A stretch of DNA of 64,000 nt. Source: Tubiluchus corallicola. Taxonomy: Eukaryota; Priapulida; Priapulimorpha; Priapulimorphida; Tubiluchidae. Shown one piece after another: positions 1-12,500 of the stretch (positions within the stretch are counted from its first letter, which is position 1; each line of letters begins with the position of its first letter). The stretch spans positions 218,858 to 282,857 of the forward strand of contig JAQGDQ010000303.1 in the NCBI GenBank assembly GCA_030141605.1. The letters are read 5' to 3'. The translations under genes and the position numbers were made by a program. Under the pieces are notes generated by a model. The model was given only the letters and a program-made list of their open reading frames with translations, had not been told where the DNA came from and made no database searches.

Positions 1-471
1 CAGTAATTATTAGTAAATCATCTAACCCACTCAACTGCCTTAAAGCACAAGAAAACCCTTCATAAACATAAAGCTTAAAAAATTCGTTTTGAAATTTTAT
101 ATCACTTACGTACTGCCTTTTTGCGTGCAGGACTTCAATCGGCAGTCACGCTGTATAAAATAGTGTAAATTTAACTCCCGCGATGACCGTTAGACGCAGC
201 CATTTTCACGACAGGTCATTTGAAACAAGTTTAGGTAACATTTTGTAAAGTTTGAAAAAATAGGCAGAGCATGCGTAGCGCTCAAGTCACTAACTAAATA
301 AAATTTTAAAATACTGTATATTGTGAATAAGATTAAAAATGAGTGTTTTGGTTAGTAAGTGGTGCACCCTGGATGGTGAGTCAGCGACATTTTACCAATT
401 GGTGAAAAATTTTAAATAATTAATAATTTTCTTTTCTAGTTACATAAGTCTTTCTAGTAGGTAAGCGAAAA

Positions 472-730
472 TCTAAGTAATATAGATTTGCACGGAAAGT
501 CTTTTGAGACATAATTTAACATTGCCTTTTCTTCCCTTGATTTACGTTTGGTACATGACGTCATGTAATGGCGACTTCGGGACAATATTGCGGGAGATTT
601 AAAATGAAAACAAACTAAAATTCCTTTCAACGCGAGTACGATATACGCATAAAATTGCTATAAAGTAATATAATTTTTTAAGGCGATTTTTCTGAAACCT
701 ACTTCAGGTACCCCTTTTCTTGTCCTTTAA
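472..730. mobile_element. TTAAAGGA-ended dispersed repeat, copy at left edge
   Basis: About 260 bases are repeated at 54862-55120 in the same orientation with only scattered substitutions and small indels. Both copies include GACATAATTTAACATTGCC, a GACGTCATGTAATGGCG block and a shared end TTTTCTTGTCCTTTAA. Read on the minus strand the end is TTAAAGGACAAG, like the ends at 45271 and 50673, so these may be TTAA-targeting elements. No matching inverted end was found at the other side, so class is uncertain. Confidence 0.6.
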
Positions 731-1110
731 CACAATTACCGGTTTTACTATGTACAATGTCGAGAACGTACAATATACAGAAAGTTTTAAGAACGATCAA
801 CAAACCTCGAATGTGATGAGACTGAAAGAAGGATTCGGCAAGATACGTTAAACTAAAGAGATAATTCATAGATATAATTCTGGACAAAGAGAAGACGGAA
901 TGAAAGGCCGAAAGGATCAGAAAATAGGAAACACTATTGAGTGTGAAATATCTAATTGTTTTCAAAACAAAAGATATCTGGGAATGAAACTGCGAAAACA
1001 AACCTTTAATATGACGATGCCACATCAAATAGAAATATTTTTAATGACAAAATGGTAATGAACATGTTGGTAATCCTAGCACTCTGTATAATTAAAAAGT
1101 GAGTACTTAC

Positions 1111-1168
1111 TACTAGTGTCCTGTTTGGGTTGACTGCTAGGAGACGTCGCCCAGTTCACCTTCATTTC
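1111..1168 (-). CDS. TIA1: TIA1/TIAL1 (Rox8) orthologue, internal coding exon at end of RRM1
   Basis: Read on the minus strand, this 58-nt exon encodes EMKVNWATSPSSQPKQDTS plus one extra base. It follows a pyrimidine-rich tract ending in TTTTCAG and is followed by the strong donor GTAAGTACTC. The peptide matches the C-terminal end of RRM1 and the RRM1-RRM2 linker of the TIA1 family (KVNWATTPSSQKKDTS in vertebrates; fly Rox8 has NWATSP with Gln-Pro-Lys). In vertebrate TIA1 an exon also starts at this Glu-x-Lys-Val and ends after Asp-Thr-Ser. Family members are RNA-binding proteins with three RRMs and a Gln-rich tail. They bind U-rich RNA next to 5' splice sites and in 3' UTRs and form stress granules. 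The next exon (start of RRM2) would lie left of base 1 and is outside the window. I see motif and splice sites directly; family assignment rests on motif recognition. Confidence 0.88.
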
Positions 1169-3287
1169 CTGAAAATCAAAAAAAACAAATCAAAAATTGG
1201 CAATCTTGAATGTAATTACAGCGAATACAACTCTGCTAAACACAGCAGAGCGGGAAAACAAAATAACAGACAAGCTGGACAATGAAGAAACAGACAGGTA
1301 AAGTTTGTTTGGTACAGTTCAAGATCAGAGACCTAGGTAAATTCCTGTTAAGTGCAATGAAATTTAGCATAAAATTTCCTTAGATAAATTCGTTGGGATT
1401 TCCTCTAGCACAAGAGGAAGAAGGATTTGCAGAAAATGTACAAAATTAGGTACATTTAAACGAATGTTAAGTGCCGGAGTTAAGCTCGAGATATGCAATG
1501 TAGTTGTACCATTGTAATTAGCAAAAAGGACTTACCTTTCAGCATGCTACTGTTTACGGTACATCGAACAACACAGATAGGCAGTAAGAACAACTTACAA
1601 ACTCAGTTTTCAGTGCTCTACATTCAGCTTACTTTAAGCAAAAGTAAAATTTCCCAAGAACCCCCAAATTTTTGGAGCTTCGAATGACACAATCCTCTTT
1701 GGTTTTATTGACAACAACGTTGGACTTTTTTCACAAAAATTCGATGTGGGGACCCATAAGCTTATTAAAGAGTAACAACAATGTAAACGGAAGGTTTAAT
1801 TATTAAAACTGCTCAATTTAAAATCGACCAAAATAAACCTTGCAAAAGTAATTTTCACTAGCCAAAATTGAGTGTCCACAGTTAAGCATCATTAGATCTA
1901 CAGGAGAAAAGTGGTAAGCATTCCTACACAACAAAAGGAATGCAGCGAGTACATACGAAATGTATGTAATTATTTCTATAATACGTTAAATTATCATATT
2001 ACGACGTATAATACGAACATTCAATGCATTACAATTTTCACTACATTAAGGTTGTATGAGCTGGTAATAAACAATTATCATTATTGCAGTAGATTATTTG
2101 TCAGAGTAGAAATTATAGTAAAAAACTTAGTTTAGAAATCACAATGTGTTTTTAATTTTGCAGTACTTTGCTAAATATTGACTAATAAAATTCCAAGCTC
2201 CCCATTTTAAACTTTCAGAATTCTTCACAATAACTACTGTCGTTGAATCATTACCATTAAACTGTAACAAATTTATAAGCTTAGCTGACTGAATTGATTT
2301 TTTCTCTTAACCAAAATTTATTTCACCCGTTGCTTCATTTACAAATTTAGATTAATTTCTGGCGCATATTAAATGTTTATCAACAACAATTTAGTTTAGC
2401 TGATTTTTTTTTGGATTCTTTTCTGCCAAGAAAGAAGTCAAATTTAACCAAATGACTGACTTTGATTCAGCTTCAAGATTTACCAGCTTCTATACGTTGT
2501 TGCAAAACTATTCAAAGTTCTAGTCAGAGAACAAATACAGGCAAATTTAACTGGGTAGAAGTCCCATAAACAACGAACCCAGCAGAAGTCAATCCAAGCC
2601 AAGGAAGGATATCATCATTGCATCAAGGCTGTGATTAATCTTGGTAATGTTTAGCCTATTGTTTTACTAGCAAATCTTTCACTCACTTAATTAATCGCAC
2701 AGAAGCCTAATTGATGGCCTTCTACTGCCCGGAGAAGCAATACTTGAAGCCAGCCTAGCCTTCCATGAAACAGTGAAGTGTGCAGAACGCTGGTAGTTTC
2801 CCATAAAATTAGGATGGAGTTGTTTTACGACAAGAGGAAGAGCAATTGCATCTCTACAGGAAGAGCAATTGCATCTCTACACGGCCTCTGTATTTACCCA
2901 ATAAACAAGCTTAAACGACTCATTAATTCTTCAAGTAGCCATAAATGGCAATATTAATTGAGAGGAGACAAGAAAGCTGAGAAGAATACGAAATGTCCTC
3001 AGGCTTATCAAATGAAACCCCACACTGCAATAAGAAACTTTGCACATGTAATACGAAGCCATGCATTTGTTTCGTGCAGCCGTCGCCAGGCTGCTCAAAT
3101 TCGCCTATTAAGTTTAATCAAATTTGATTAGCAACAATTGTTGAAAATGTTTGACTTGAATTATTAAATTATTAATTTTGCACGTGTAAGCAGGCGAATG
3201 TCAATAATACTGATTAAATTGGGATAGGATTAACGCGAATGAAGCCTTAAAACGGCCCCAATTTTTATCAGGGCACCTCCTAATATT
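1169..3287. other. Putative TIA1 intron, AT-rich, no feature beyond one small duplication
   Basis: AT-rich single-copy sequence apart from the 23-bp duplication at 2835-2880. Short open frames at 1493-1687 and 1911-2135 have no protein-like motifs. I see no exon with conserved TIA1 codons. Confidence 0.6.
2835..2880. repeat. 23-bp unit duplicated in tandem
   Basis: Two perfect head-to-tail copies of a 23-bp unit containing GAAGAGCAATTGCATCTC. A simple recent duplication inside the putative TIA1 intron. Confidence 0.9.
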
Positions 3288-3820
3288 GGCTTTGCATGTC
3301 AAATTTAGACCTACGTTAACTCAAATGTAGATTTAGGTAATTCAAATGTGTCTCGGTAACTCAAATGTACACTTAGGTAGTTCAAATGTGTTAACAATGG
3401 TTTTCAACAAATCTTAAGCGCTTTTGGTAAGTCAAATGTGACATTGGTATCTCAAATGTGGATAGGTGGTAAAGCTTAAGGATGTTAAATTTAATCTCTT
3501 TTAATTTCAATTTAATAATTGCTACTAAGTTAAAATAACAACGTTATAGACCTACTAATAGATGCATGATCTTTGGTTTATCTTTTTCTAATTTGCACTT
3601 AAATAAGTTAATTACCAATTTATTCAATGTAATGCATCTACATTTGACTTACCTAAGTCACATTTGAGTTACCAAAACACATTCGAAATTCCTATGTCTA
3701 CATTTGACTTACCTAAGTCACATTTGAGTTACCAAAACACATTCGAAATTCCTATGTCTACATTTGACTTACCTAAGTCACATTTGAACTTTCCTGTATC
3801 TACATTTGACGTGTAAAACC
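3288..3820. mobile_element. MITE with subterminal CAAATGT repeats, copy 1
   Basis: A 533-bp non-coding element with imperfect terminal inverted repeats: GGCTTTGCATGTCAA on the left, and on the right the complement of GGTTTTACACGTCAA. Inside each end lie many short repeats of the type AGGTARYTCAAATGTAGA, inverted between the two sides. The right side holds a repeated 60-bp block (3647-3766). Its central part matches the copy at 31870-32481 in reverse orientation. Short inverted ends plus subterminal repeats and no coding capacity describe a MITE. No clear target duplication here, although 14 bases of the left end (TATTGGCTTTGCAT) reappear just outside the right end. Confidence 0.75.
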
Positions 3821-5554
3821 TGTATTGGCTTTGCATTTTTTTGATACACTGGTACATGTTACTGGGAAGTTGTAAGACTATTCCGGTTTTAACACTCTCT
3901 TACAAAAACTTAGGAGGCAATAATCTTTTGTCCTTTATTTTAGAGAACTATAGCGTGCCTCGGGGCTTGCAACACTAGAGTTGGTCTAGTTGCTTATAAA
4001 ATAATTAGTTTTCGATGCATTTTTATTTTATTTAATCAAGAAAAATGCAACATTTGCTTTATAATGTTTCTCTTCTATGCTTGGGTGATTTGTATTTACA
4101 TTAGTAATGACATTTGCTCCTTATACTCCACAGTTGTGCAATGGCATTACAGGAAAATGCAGCAAGCTTCCCGCTGTTTGATTTTTAAAAGACATGGACA
4201 AACCTGTAGATGCTTGACAAGACAACATACATGTCTGAAAAACTACCATCATCCTAACTAACATGAACTCAGCAAATAGCCCACGTGCTACACCAGCACA
4301 CTGAAAGGTCGTCTGACCCTCACCGTAGAACAGTAACTAATAACCAGAAATTGATGCTCCCCAAAGAGAGGAGGATAGATTGACCAAATTGCAGTTATTA
4401 CATTCGGGAGTAACATGCCATCAACAAGCAATTATTAATTTATACCTTTGGTCCCAAATGTAACAAGAACAATTATTACACTAAAGCATTGTTCAGAATA
4501 GAGTGATGAGTACAGGCGACCACAATAAATTGTGTAAAACAATTTCAATGCAAACTCTCAGGCAGCAGTCAAGTAAAAACATGTGGACTTTTTCATTCAA
4601 ATCACTAATTAATGCTGATAAACTTCTACTACATTACCAACTCCTCTCAAGAACACGTGAAAAGAAAAGATTTGCGTTTTCCTAACTGTATGCTAGACTA
4701 AATTACATTTATTTGTTTATCCATTTCCAAACAAGGTTACAATATACAAAATATTACAATTGCAACATTAACACTGCATTGCAGTGCCATGAAATTAACT
4801 TATAAGCTACATACTATTAACGTATAAATTACGCTATTCAAAAAGGAAAGCTATTTTAAGTAACAGACTACAATCAGTTAAACTCACAGCTAAAAACAAC
4901 AGAAATCTATTTAAGAGAGACAAACCTTTCATGAACGTAACAATAAATTTGGCCACGTTTCTTTGTACAAATGTACATCTTTGTTACAAATGTACATCAG
5001 CAGCAAAAGTGTAAAATGTATGCTCTTCACAATGGGGTAGGATATGAAAAATCATGCTGTTCTCTTTGATTAGCACTGCTGGACTTGTCTGACTTAACAG
5101 AGCATAGAAATGTTCGAGTTCATTTAGTTACTACTAAACAGACTGCCATTCTAAACACTTTTAAATAGCTACTGTATTCTCTAGACGATACGGTTGGTGA
5201 AAACTTTAATGCATTCACATGCAACATTTAATATCTTGTGACTTTTTCATTCCATTAATAGCTTGTCTATTGTTAATGGACGCATTACGCTATTCACATT
5301 TAAACGGCAATCAGACAATGGCGTTGCTCCAAAGAATTCATCCATCCTGACAACAGTTAAAGCTGATCAGGAGACAGACCATCATAAACAGCCTAACTTG
5401 ACGACTTTTCTACTTTCAAATTTAAGTGACTGGATTTTTGCACCAAAAAATATTAAAAACTGGTAAAAAAAATTATATTAGCTTTGCTGTGATTCAAACT
5501 CATACGCTTTGGTTCAACACGACAGTTAATTGGGTACATAGAATCACACATCAC

Positions 5555-5671
5555 CAGGGCCTATTTCAGCATAAAGCAAAAAAAAATAACGTTACCTCAG
5601 CGCGAGGCCCTCCCGGAGGGTGAGGCCCCGTGGAAGTATCCCCCCCAGCCCACCCCATGAAATAGGCCCTG
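5555..5671. mobile_element. hAT-type MITE, CAGGGCCTATTTC family, minimal 117-bp copy
   Basis: Ends CAGGGCCTATTTC and GAAATAGGCCCTG form a 13-bp perfect inverted repeat, flanked by a perfect 8-bp target duplication CACATCAC (5547-5554 and 5672-5679). An 8-bp duplication with CAGGG ends is the mark of hAT transposons. This copy joins about 16 bases of the left end straight to the right-hand ~100 bases seen in the 17.1, 41.3 and 51.0 kb copies, so it is a deletion derivative that evidently still transposed. No coding capacity. Confidence 0.92.
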
Positions 5672-7113
5672 CACATCACACAGCTTCACACACAACAGAG
5701 TTCAGTGTCAAGTTTGGTCAAATAGCACTATACTACACTGCTATTGCCATTCCTACTGCATGATCAAATGGTACATTTCCAGATAAAATTCAACACTCAA
5801 ACGGTTACGGTATAATTTTGAAAATGTACATAATTTTGCTAATCTTTTGCCTGCTACTATAATCCTTACCCAAATTAGCTATGCGAGTGGAAATGGGAGC
5901 ATGTTAAAGAATCTATTTGCCTCTCAAACACGCCAGGGACAGTAAAAACACGTGCAACTCATCAATGCTATTGTGCAGACGTGAAAAGACGAATTTCATG
6001 CATTCTTTGTTGTTAAAGAAACAGCTGTTATATGGCAAATATTTGCGGACAAATTAATTTTCAGCCAACAACAAAAGCAGACAATATTTGGTAGCAGGTG
6101 TTAGACCAACAAGCTTAATTGTGTCAGAGCCATTTAATAACTACTTCCAATTTGCTAGCCTACCCATATCACTAAACAGCACTTCAAGCAACCACTGTAG
6201 TTTTTAACAGAAATAAATTACAAACCAGAATAAAGCAAATATATATAAGTGAAAAAAATAATTCATAAACAACGGCATACGCACACGCATGAGAGAAAGA
6301 ATAAGTGAGTGAACAACCAAACAAACGAACAAAGAAGTGGTATATGATAGATGTACTTAATTCTAGTTTCTACCAAAATTTACAGAAATATTCTGCTTCG
6401 ATGTAGGAAAAATTTTAAGTATATTCGACTGACTAGTACGCACAGAATTTTATTTATGTCAAAGTTATCACTTCTAGTTTGAAATAACGCAAACTAAAAA
6501 TGGCAAGCAAGTAAGTAAATTAACATGAAGGTTTAGAAAAGATTTATTTAACTGTCCAAGCTGCACCTGAAATCAACATAGAATTACTGGTTTTTAGCCA
6601 AATACCACCAATACATCTGATGTCAATCCATGGTTTGTACATCATTCTGTTCAAGTTGTTGCAAAGAAAGCACCACAATTTTCAACAAAAGCGTAAAAAT
6701 GGAAAGTGGTGTCTGTCCTATCCAGTTGAAATTCTGCATGGTCCTCAGTGGTTCCTTTGCTCTTTCGGACTTTCGGACCACGAATCCTTCATGAGCTCAT
6801 GACTTTATCATTGCAGCTTATGTACCAAAGTTTATTAATTACGCACACAACAGACAGGGGCACTTCCAGGAAATGAAAAATTGCCGGGAATTGTTTCAAG
6901 AAATCATCTAAAAGAAGATTCCGCTTCCAAACTTGTGTCCAAGGTATAGTTTAGTCAAGACAGAAATAAGCAATATTCACACATAAAACGTAACACTCAT
7001 TCAGGACCAAGCTATCAGATTTAGGTGACAAATTCTACTATGACAAGATGTCAGTTAGATATTAAGAAACAAATGCACACTTGACACTTTTACTGTGTCA
7101 CACTATTAGCAAC

Positions 7114-7505
7114 TAGGGGTGAGCATCGAACGCTCGAATTTGATTCGAACGAGTTTTTTTAGTTCGAACTCGATTCGAATCCAAAACTATAGATTCGAAT
7201 TATTCAGCACTTCAATCACATGTGTTCTTTATCACTAAAACGATTGAAACATCATGCAATTAGCATAATTTAGCTGTGACTTCTGCACACAGTTTTAAAG
7301 AAATTACTAGTCATTTTACTCCAGAACAAAATCTATGTGCATGATCTTTGTAAGACTAATTTTTGCTGGTGGTTCAAAAACTTCTTCGAAAATCGTTCAA
7401 TCTCAATTCGAATTCGAAACACTGAAGTTCGGTTCGATTCGAATCCGAAAGTCACAAATTCGGTTCGATTCGAATTCGCTTTCTGGTAGAGAATGCTCAC
7501 CCCTA
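7114..7505. mobile_element. hAT-like MITE with TAGGGGTGAGCAT ends and TTCGAA repeats
   Basis: Starts TAGGGGTGAGCATCGAA and ends with the complement of TAGGGGTGAGCATTC. The flanks form an 8-bp duplication with one mismatch, TTAGCAAC (7106-7113) and CTAGCAAC (7506-7513). The subterminal regions hold many GATTCGAA/TTCGAATC repeats in both orientations, likely transposase binding sites. The right end plus about 50 flanking bases is duplicated in tandem (about 7490-7590), giving a second GAATGCTCACCCCTA without its own element. Confidence 0.8.
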
Positions 7506-8183
7506 CTAGCAACACAACCGTGTCTGCACCGTGTTTACAGAATGCTCACCCCTACTAGCAACACAACCGTGTCTGCACCGTGTCTACATAATCTCTACGT
7601 CTCTGTCCTCAAGCAAATCTTAATGCACAACTGCAAACTAAGCAGCTGATAAAAAGTGCAACCTTCAAAATGCAACAGGAAGAACATAATTTTTTTTTAA
7701 AAAACTGTAAGCAGGTACTGAAAGCTCGTTCGCAATGAACAGAATACTTCAAAATGTAAGTCTTTTGAGGCGTGAATTAGACAACATCTCAGAGGAAAGC
7801 CACCGAAAGCCTTACGTTCCAAATTACCAACTTTCACCATTTATTAACCACAGAAACATTCTAGTTAATGAATTCTTCCCAAATAGATGAAATTTATTGC
7901 TCCCCTGGGTGTAATATGCCCATATCGCATTAGGTGAACGCATATCATTAATTTCCTTTAATAACAGTCAACAATTATTAATGACCTATCGCTAAGCGTA
8001 TCACCTTGGACGTGTTTCTGTGACATGTCACCATTCCGTTCCAATGTAACACAGGGCAACCTACGTGTGTAAGCCATTTTTTAAAAAAAAAATGGTAAGC
8101 TGTTGCATTTTGTATATGTAAAAATATCTAATACTTTGTGTTGATAGTAGTGTTGTTTTTATATATTTTTTTGCAAACTACAA

Positions 8184-8746
8184 GCGAATCGTTTAGAAGA
8201 TGAAAAATAATCATAGTTAGACTTTCCCAATTAACACCTAATGCTTTACGTTTATAGCATTGTCGTTTGGGAGATGAAAAATAATCATAATCAGACTTTA
8301 CCAATTAACACCTAATGCTTTACGTTTATAGCAGTGTCGTTTGGGAGATGAAAAATAATCATAATCAGACTTTACCAATTAACACCTAATGCTTTACGTT
8401 TATAGCATTGTCGTTTGGGAGATGAAAAATAATCATAATCAGACTTTACCAATTAACACCTAATGCTTTACGTTTATAGCATTGGCGTTTGGGAGATGAA
8501 AAATAATCATAATCAGACTTTACCAATTAACACCTAATGCTTTACGTTTATAGCATTGTCGTTTGGGAGATGAAAAATAATCATAATCAGACTTTCCCAA
8601 TTAACACCTAATGCTTTACATTTATAGCATTGTCGTTTGGGAGATGAAAAATAATCATAGTTAGACTTTCCCAATTAACACCTAATGCTTTACGTTTATA
8701 GCATTGTCGTTTGGGAGATGAAAAATAGTCATAATCAGACTTTCGC
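8184..8746. repeat. 74-bp tandem array, about 7.5 copies
   Basis: Units contain GTTTGGGAGATGAAAAATAA and CAATTAACACCTAATGCTTT. The inner copies are nearly identical; the outer ones differ (CATAGTTAGACTTTCCC against CATAATCAGACTTTACC), as expected from expansion in the middle. Confidence 0.95.
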
Positions 8747-9057
8747 AAATTCTCCAGCAAATCTTATCAAGAAATGCTAATTTAAATACAAAATTGAAAT
8801 GCAATCACTCAGGTGAGACGTCATTCAAGGACAATGACCCCCCCCCACACACACACACAAAACTTTTCAATTTTTTTATTTTGTAACTCTTCAAATTTGA
8901 TTGAATGCTAATCTAGCAATGCTGAAATGCATTCTGATAGCTGACTGGACAATGTACATTAATCATGATGCATACATTTCTAAATGGGCATTGTTTGCCA
9001 ATACAAATCATTAGCAGGTACTTCAATGGCCATAACATACGACTTTTAATCAGTAGA

Positions 9058-9582
9058 ACTTATAATGACATCAATGATGAATTAAAAACTGTTCAGCCAA
9101 TTCAAAAATTTAAAAAGAAATACAGAGCAATGATTCTCAACAAGTACAACACTTCCTAATTTCCTACACCTACTGCAGCAGTCGTACCACAATCCTGGTA
9201 CAGATTATGCAAAACAAGGCATCATTGATAAACCTTTAGAGCTGATGTCAACATAGCACAATCTATTATCTTTCTTCCTACCATTTCCACTAACACATCC
9301 TTCTACCCTTCCCGTGTGATCTAACCTTTCTCCAAGTTCTTTTTTTGTTCACTCATCCATTCTTTTTTACCATGTGAGTGGTATAAACCCACTCACATGA
9401 CAGTGGGTTTATACAAGCCTTTGCTTCTCTAGCCACACTGCAGTACAATTATTCTTTTATGATAATGATAGTGTATGAAACATAACAATTTAATACAGTA
9501 TGACGTAATAATTTTGATGTCACTGTGTGCTTAATGTCATAATATTGTACTGAATGTGATAATAATAATAAATAAATAATTG
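9058..9582 (+). mobile_element. 5'-truncated LINE 3' end, copy 1
   Basis: Contains the last codons of a non-LTR retrotransposon reverse-transcriptase ORF (YNDINDELKTVQPIQKFKKK, then YRAMILNKYNTS and a stop). A 3' UTR of about 430 bases and a short AATAATAATAAATAAATAA tail follow. Near-identical to 24250-24757 apart from small indels, but truncated at the 5' side just upstream of the Asn-Asp. The C-terminal pattern Trp-Asn-(Asp/Ser)-(I/L)-x-(D/E)-x-(L/I)-K, then a Lys-rich helix, is typical of LINE RT C-termini. A hairpin-rich insertion lies at 9371-9414. Confidence 0.8.
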
Positions 9583-12500
9583 AGATCAAACTACATGGCC
9601 TAATTCTCTTCTTAAACATGTTAAACATTTTTCTGGTTGTTCAAGGCTCTGCAGCACATTATAAGGTGCATGAGCAAACTAAGTCTGGCAATTTGTTCCA
9701 ATTTGTTCATACTCCAAGTGATAAGAAAATTTTTTACGGCAATTCCTTAAATTCACTGTAAATTATTGTGAAATACTTCATACCATATAATCAAAAAGGT
9801 TAACGGGTTTCAAAAGGACCTTGACAATTTGTCTTTTCGACTTTTCAAAAATTTTTGCTTCTGAAAGTCAGGTGCCTCAACCACAAATAAAGGTAATTCT
9901 TGCCTTGTGAAAAAGATTTAGATTCATTAAATGTTCATCCATTACTGGCAGCCATTCGATTCTGAATGAATGGCACAAAGCCTATGTCTCACTATCATTA
10001 AAATGTACCAATGAAACATACAAAAGACTGATGCCAAAATTAACCTACATTCACTGTATACAACAATTGTTTTGAGTCTCTAACCAAAACCGTTCTTATT
10101 AATTAATTTTTGTCTTTTTCACGTACATTGTACAAATTAATCAATAGCAATTATTTATTCAGTAATTGTGTCTTATAATAAATACAACTCTTGCCTTCTG
10201 ACTAAAGCCGTAACTGGACAGAAAATTAATGTTAGCAAGCAGTGTAACTGTGACATTTTTCTCAGCTGACTGAAAAACCAAAAAAAAAGCCATGTCTGTC
10301 TGCGACCAATTAAATCAGGTATAATATTTTTTCTCAACTTATTGTTAGCAGGATGACATAAATATGTCCCTATGGAACGTGGCCGACATTAGCGCAAGGA
10401 CGATTTCGCATTCTGGGCAGGTGCTTTGGTAATTCTTCCCAGGATGGTTAATAGTTTTGACTTAGCTAGCTGCAGTCTCGCCACTCAGAAATAACAAACG
10501 AATAGCATGCCACCAGGGACGCTGCAGTAGGCGAAGAATTTAAAGCAATTTTAGAGGATGAGCGTGTTGGAGGTTTTTTCTTGGAATGTCAAGCGTCTTG
10601 AGTCATTCTAAATTAATTAGCTTGGCAGCAAAGTTACCTTGGGATTCACAATTTCTTCTATTTTGCCATAATTCTGCCACTATTTAAAAATTTATCAATT
10701 ATGGCTGTATATATGGTATTCCAAACTCATCCCATATGGTCATTTTTGAAAACGACAATAGCTTTAGCTGTAACTTTCTAATACGATCTGTTTAGAGCAT
10801 TAAATGTTTGCTATCCAAACAAACATTACAATAGCGTTCTACCATCGACTTGAAGTCAAAGTCCAAATTTTTCCTGTTGACTGATTAAGGAGAAGGAAAA
10901 GAAGAAAAAAAGAGAAGATCATGTTCACCATACAAGAAAACGCATAATAGTGACTTTTAAGAAGAGAGTGGATATTCGATATGGAAAAAAACTGGTATGG
11001 AAGCATTGAGTACATCCTGCAAAATATTAAAAGTGATACAACACCATGGTGGCATGATGCTCACAGTAAACTATACGTTTGCATTGAGGATTTCTTCAAA
11101 TGTTAATGTAAAGTGCAGACAAAATTTGCAAGAATAATTTTGCTTGAATAGGAATACTATCACTTGCTTGATTCTAGTTTAAGCAAGTATGAATTTTCAG
11201 TATCATTTGAAAAGTTCGTCAACTCATACAAGTCAAGGTGTTTTTGCTAATATTGAATATAATCATATTAACACAATATGCAATTCAATATAATACCAGT
11301 TGGACCAATAATGTTTCTTAATTCAACACGGACTTTCATACGAAATCAATGGATTAACAATACTACTGCGTACGCTGTAATTTAAGTTTATTTTAATACA
11401 AAATTTTCAAGGATAATTTTTTTAATTGAATTATTCTTCTTATTCATAGGAAAACTATAAGATAAACTTCTCACCAGAACGTATCATTTATACATAAAAA
11501 TACAAATCAGACAAAATGAAATTGTTTAATACACAGTTCAATCTGAAAAAGTGAAATTACGAAGCTCCCAAAACTAAAACAAATATCATATCTTTGTTGA
11601 GTATTATTGGTACGAATTGCAATAATTACAACAAGACCAATAACTAAGATGTAAAGATCTTTATTTAAGTCTGCAAAGATGGAGAGATATCAGTAGTGCA
11701 TCAAGTTTGAAATTTCAATTTCATTAATACAATAATCCACGTAATATAATTATTTTGGCTCCTGTATTTATGCCATTTCTTCAATTTGCACAGAACTGTA
11801 AACAAGCCTAAACTAGAGTTCCAGTGTTTAAAACGTTTTCTTTGTTTTTTATATAAATGCTCGATCTAATCTCTGTTTGATTTTGATACCGAGACAAAAT
11901 TTTGACATTTTGTTCAAGTTTTCTTTGTTTTTTATATAAATACTCGATCTAATCTCATTTTGATTTTGATACCGAGACAAAATTTTGACATTTTGTTCAA
12001 GTTTTCTTTGTTTTTTATATAAATACTCGATCTAATCTCTTTTTGATTTTGATACCGAGACAAAATTTTGACATTTTGTTCAAGTTTTCTTTGTTTTTTA
12101 TATAAATACTCGATCTAATCTCATTTTGATTTTGATACCGAGACAAAATTTTGACATTTTGTTCAAGTTTTCTTTGTTTTTTATATAAATACTCGATCTA
12201 ATCTCATTTTGATTTTGATACCGAGACAAAATTTTGACATTTTGTTCAAGTTTTCTTTGTTTTTTATATAAATACTCGATCTAATCTCTTTTTGATTTTG
12301 ACACTGAGACAAAATTTTGACATTTCGTTCAAGTTTTCTTTGTTTTTTATATAAATACTCGATCTAATCTCTTTTTGATTTTGATACCGAGACAAAATTT
12401 TGACATTTTGTTCAAGTAAGTTTTATAAAAAAAGAAGAATAACGGCACCTGAACCTTTAACCACCTGAAAGCAATCCTCAAGTAGCAATTCAAGCAAGCT

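Larger units (their letters stand above)
3821..8183. other. Putative TIA1 intron between repeats
   Basis: Apart from the two hAT MITEs (5555-5671, 7114-7505), this is AT-rich sequence with small local repeats such as duplicated CAAATGTACATC near 4970-5000. No exon or RNA gene recognised. Confidence 0.55.

Noticed and set aside
6620-6802. Minus-strand YAFVE-like RNP1 codons near 6680-6700 as a missing TIA1 RRM1 exon
   Set aside because: The residues after Phe-Val-Glu do not fit an RRM and a stop follows soon, so it is a chance match.
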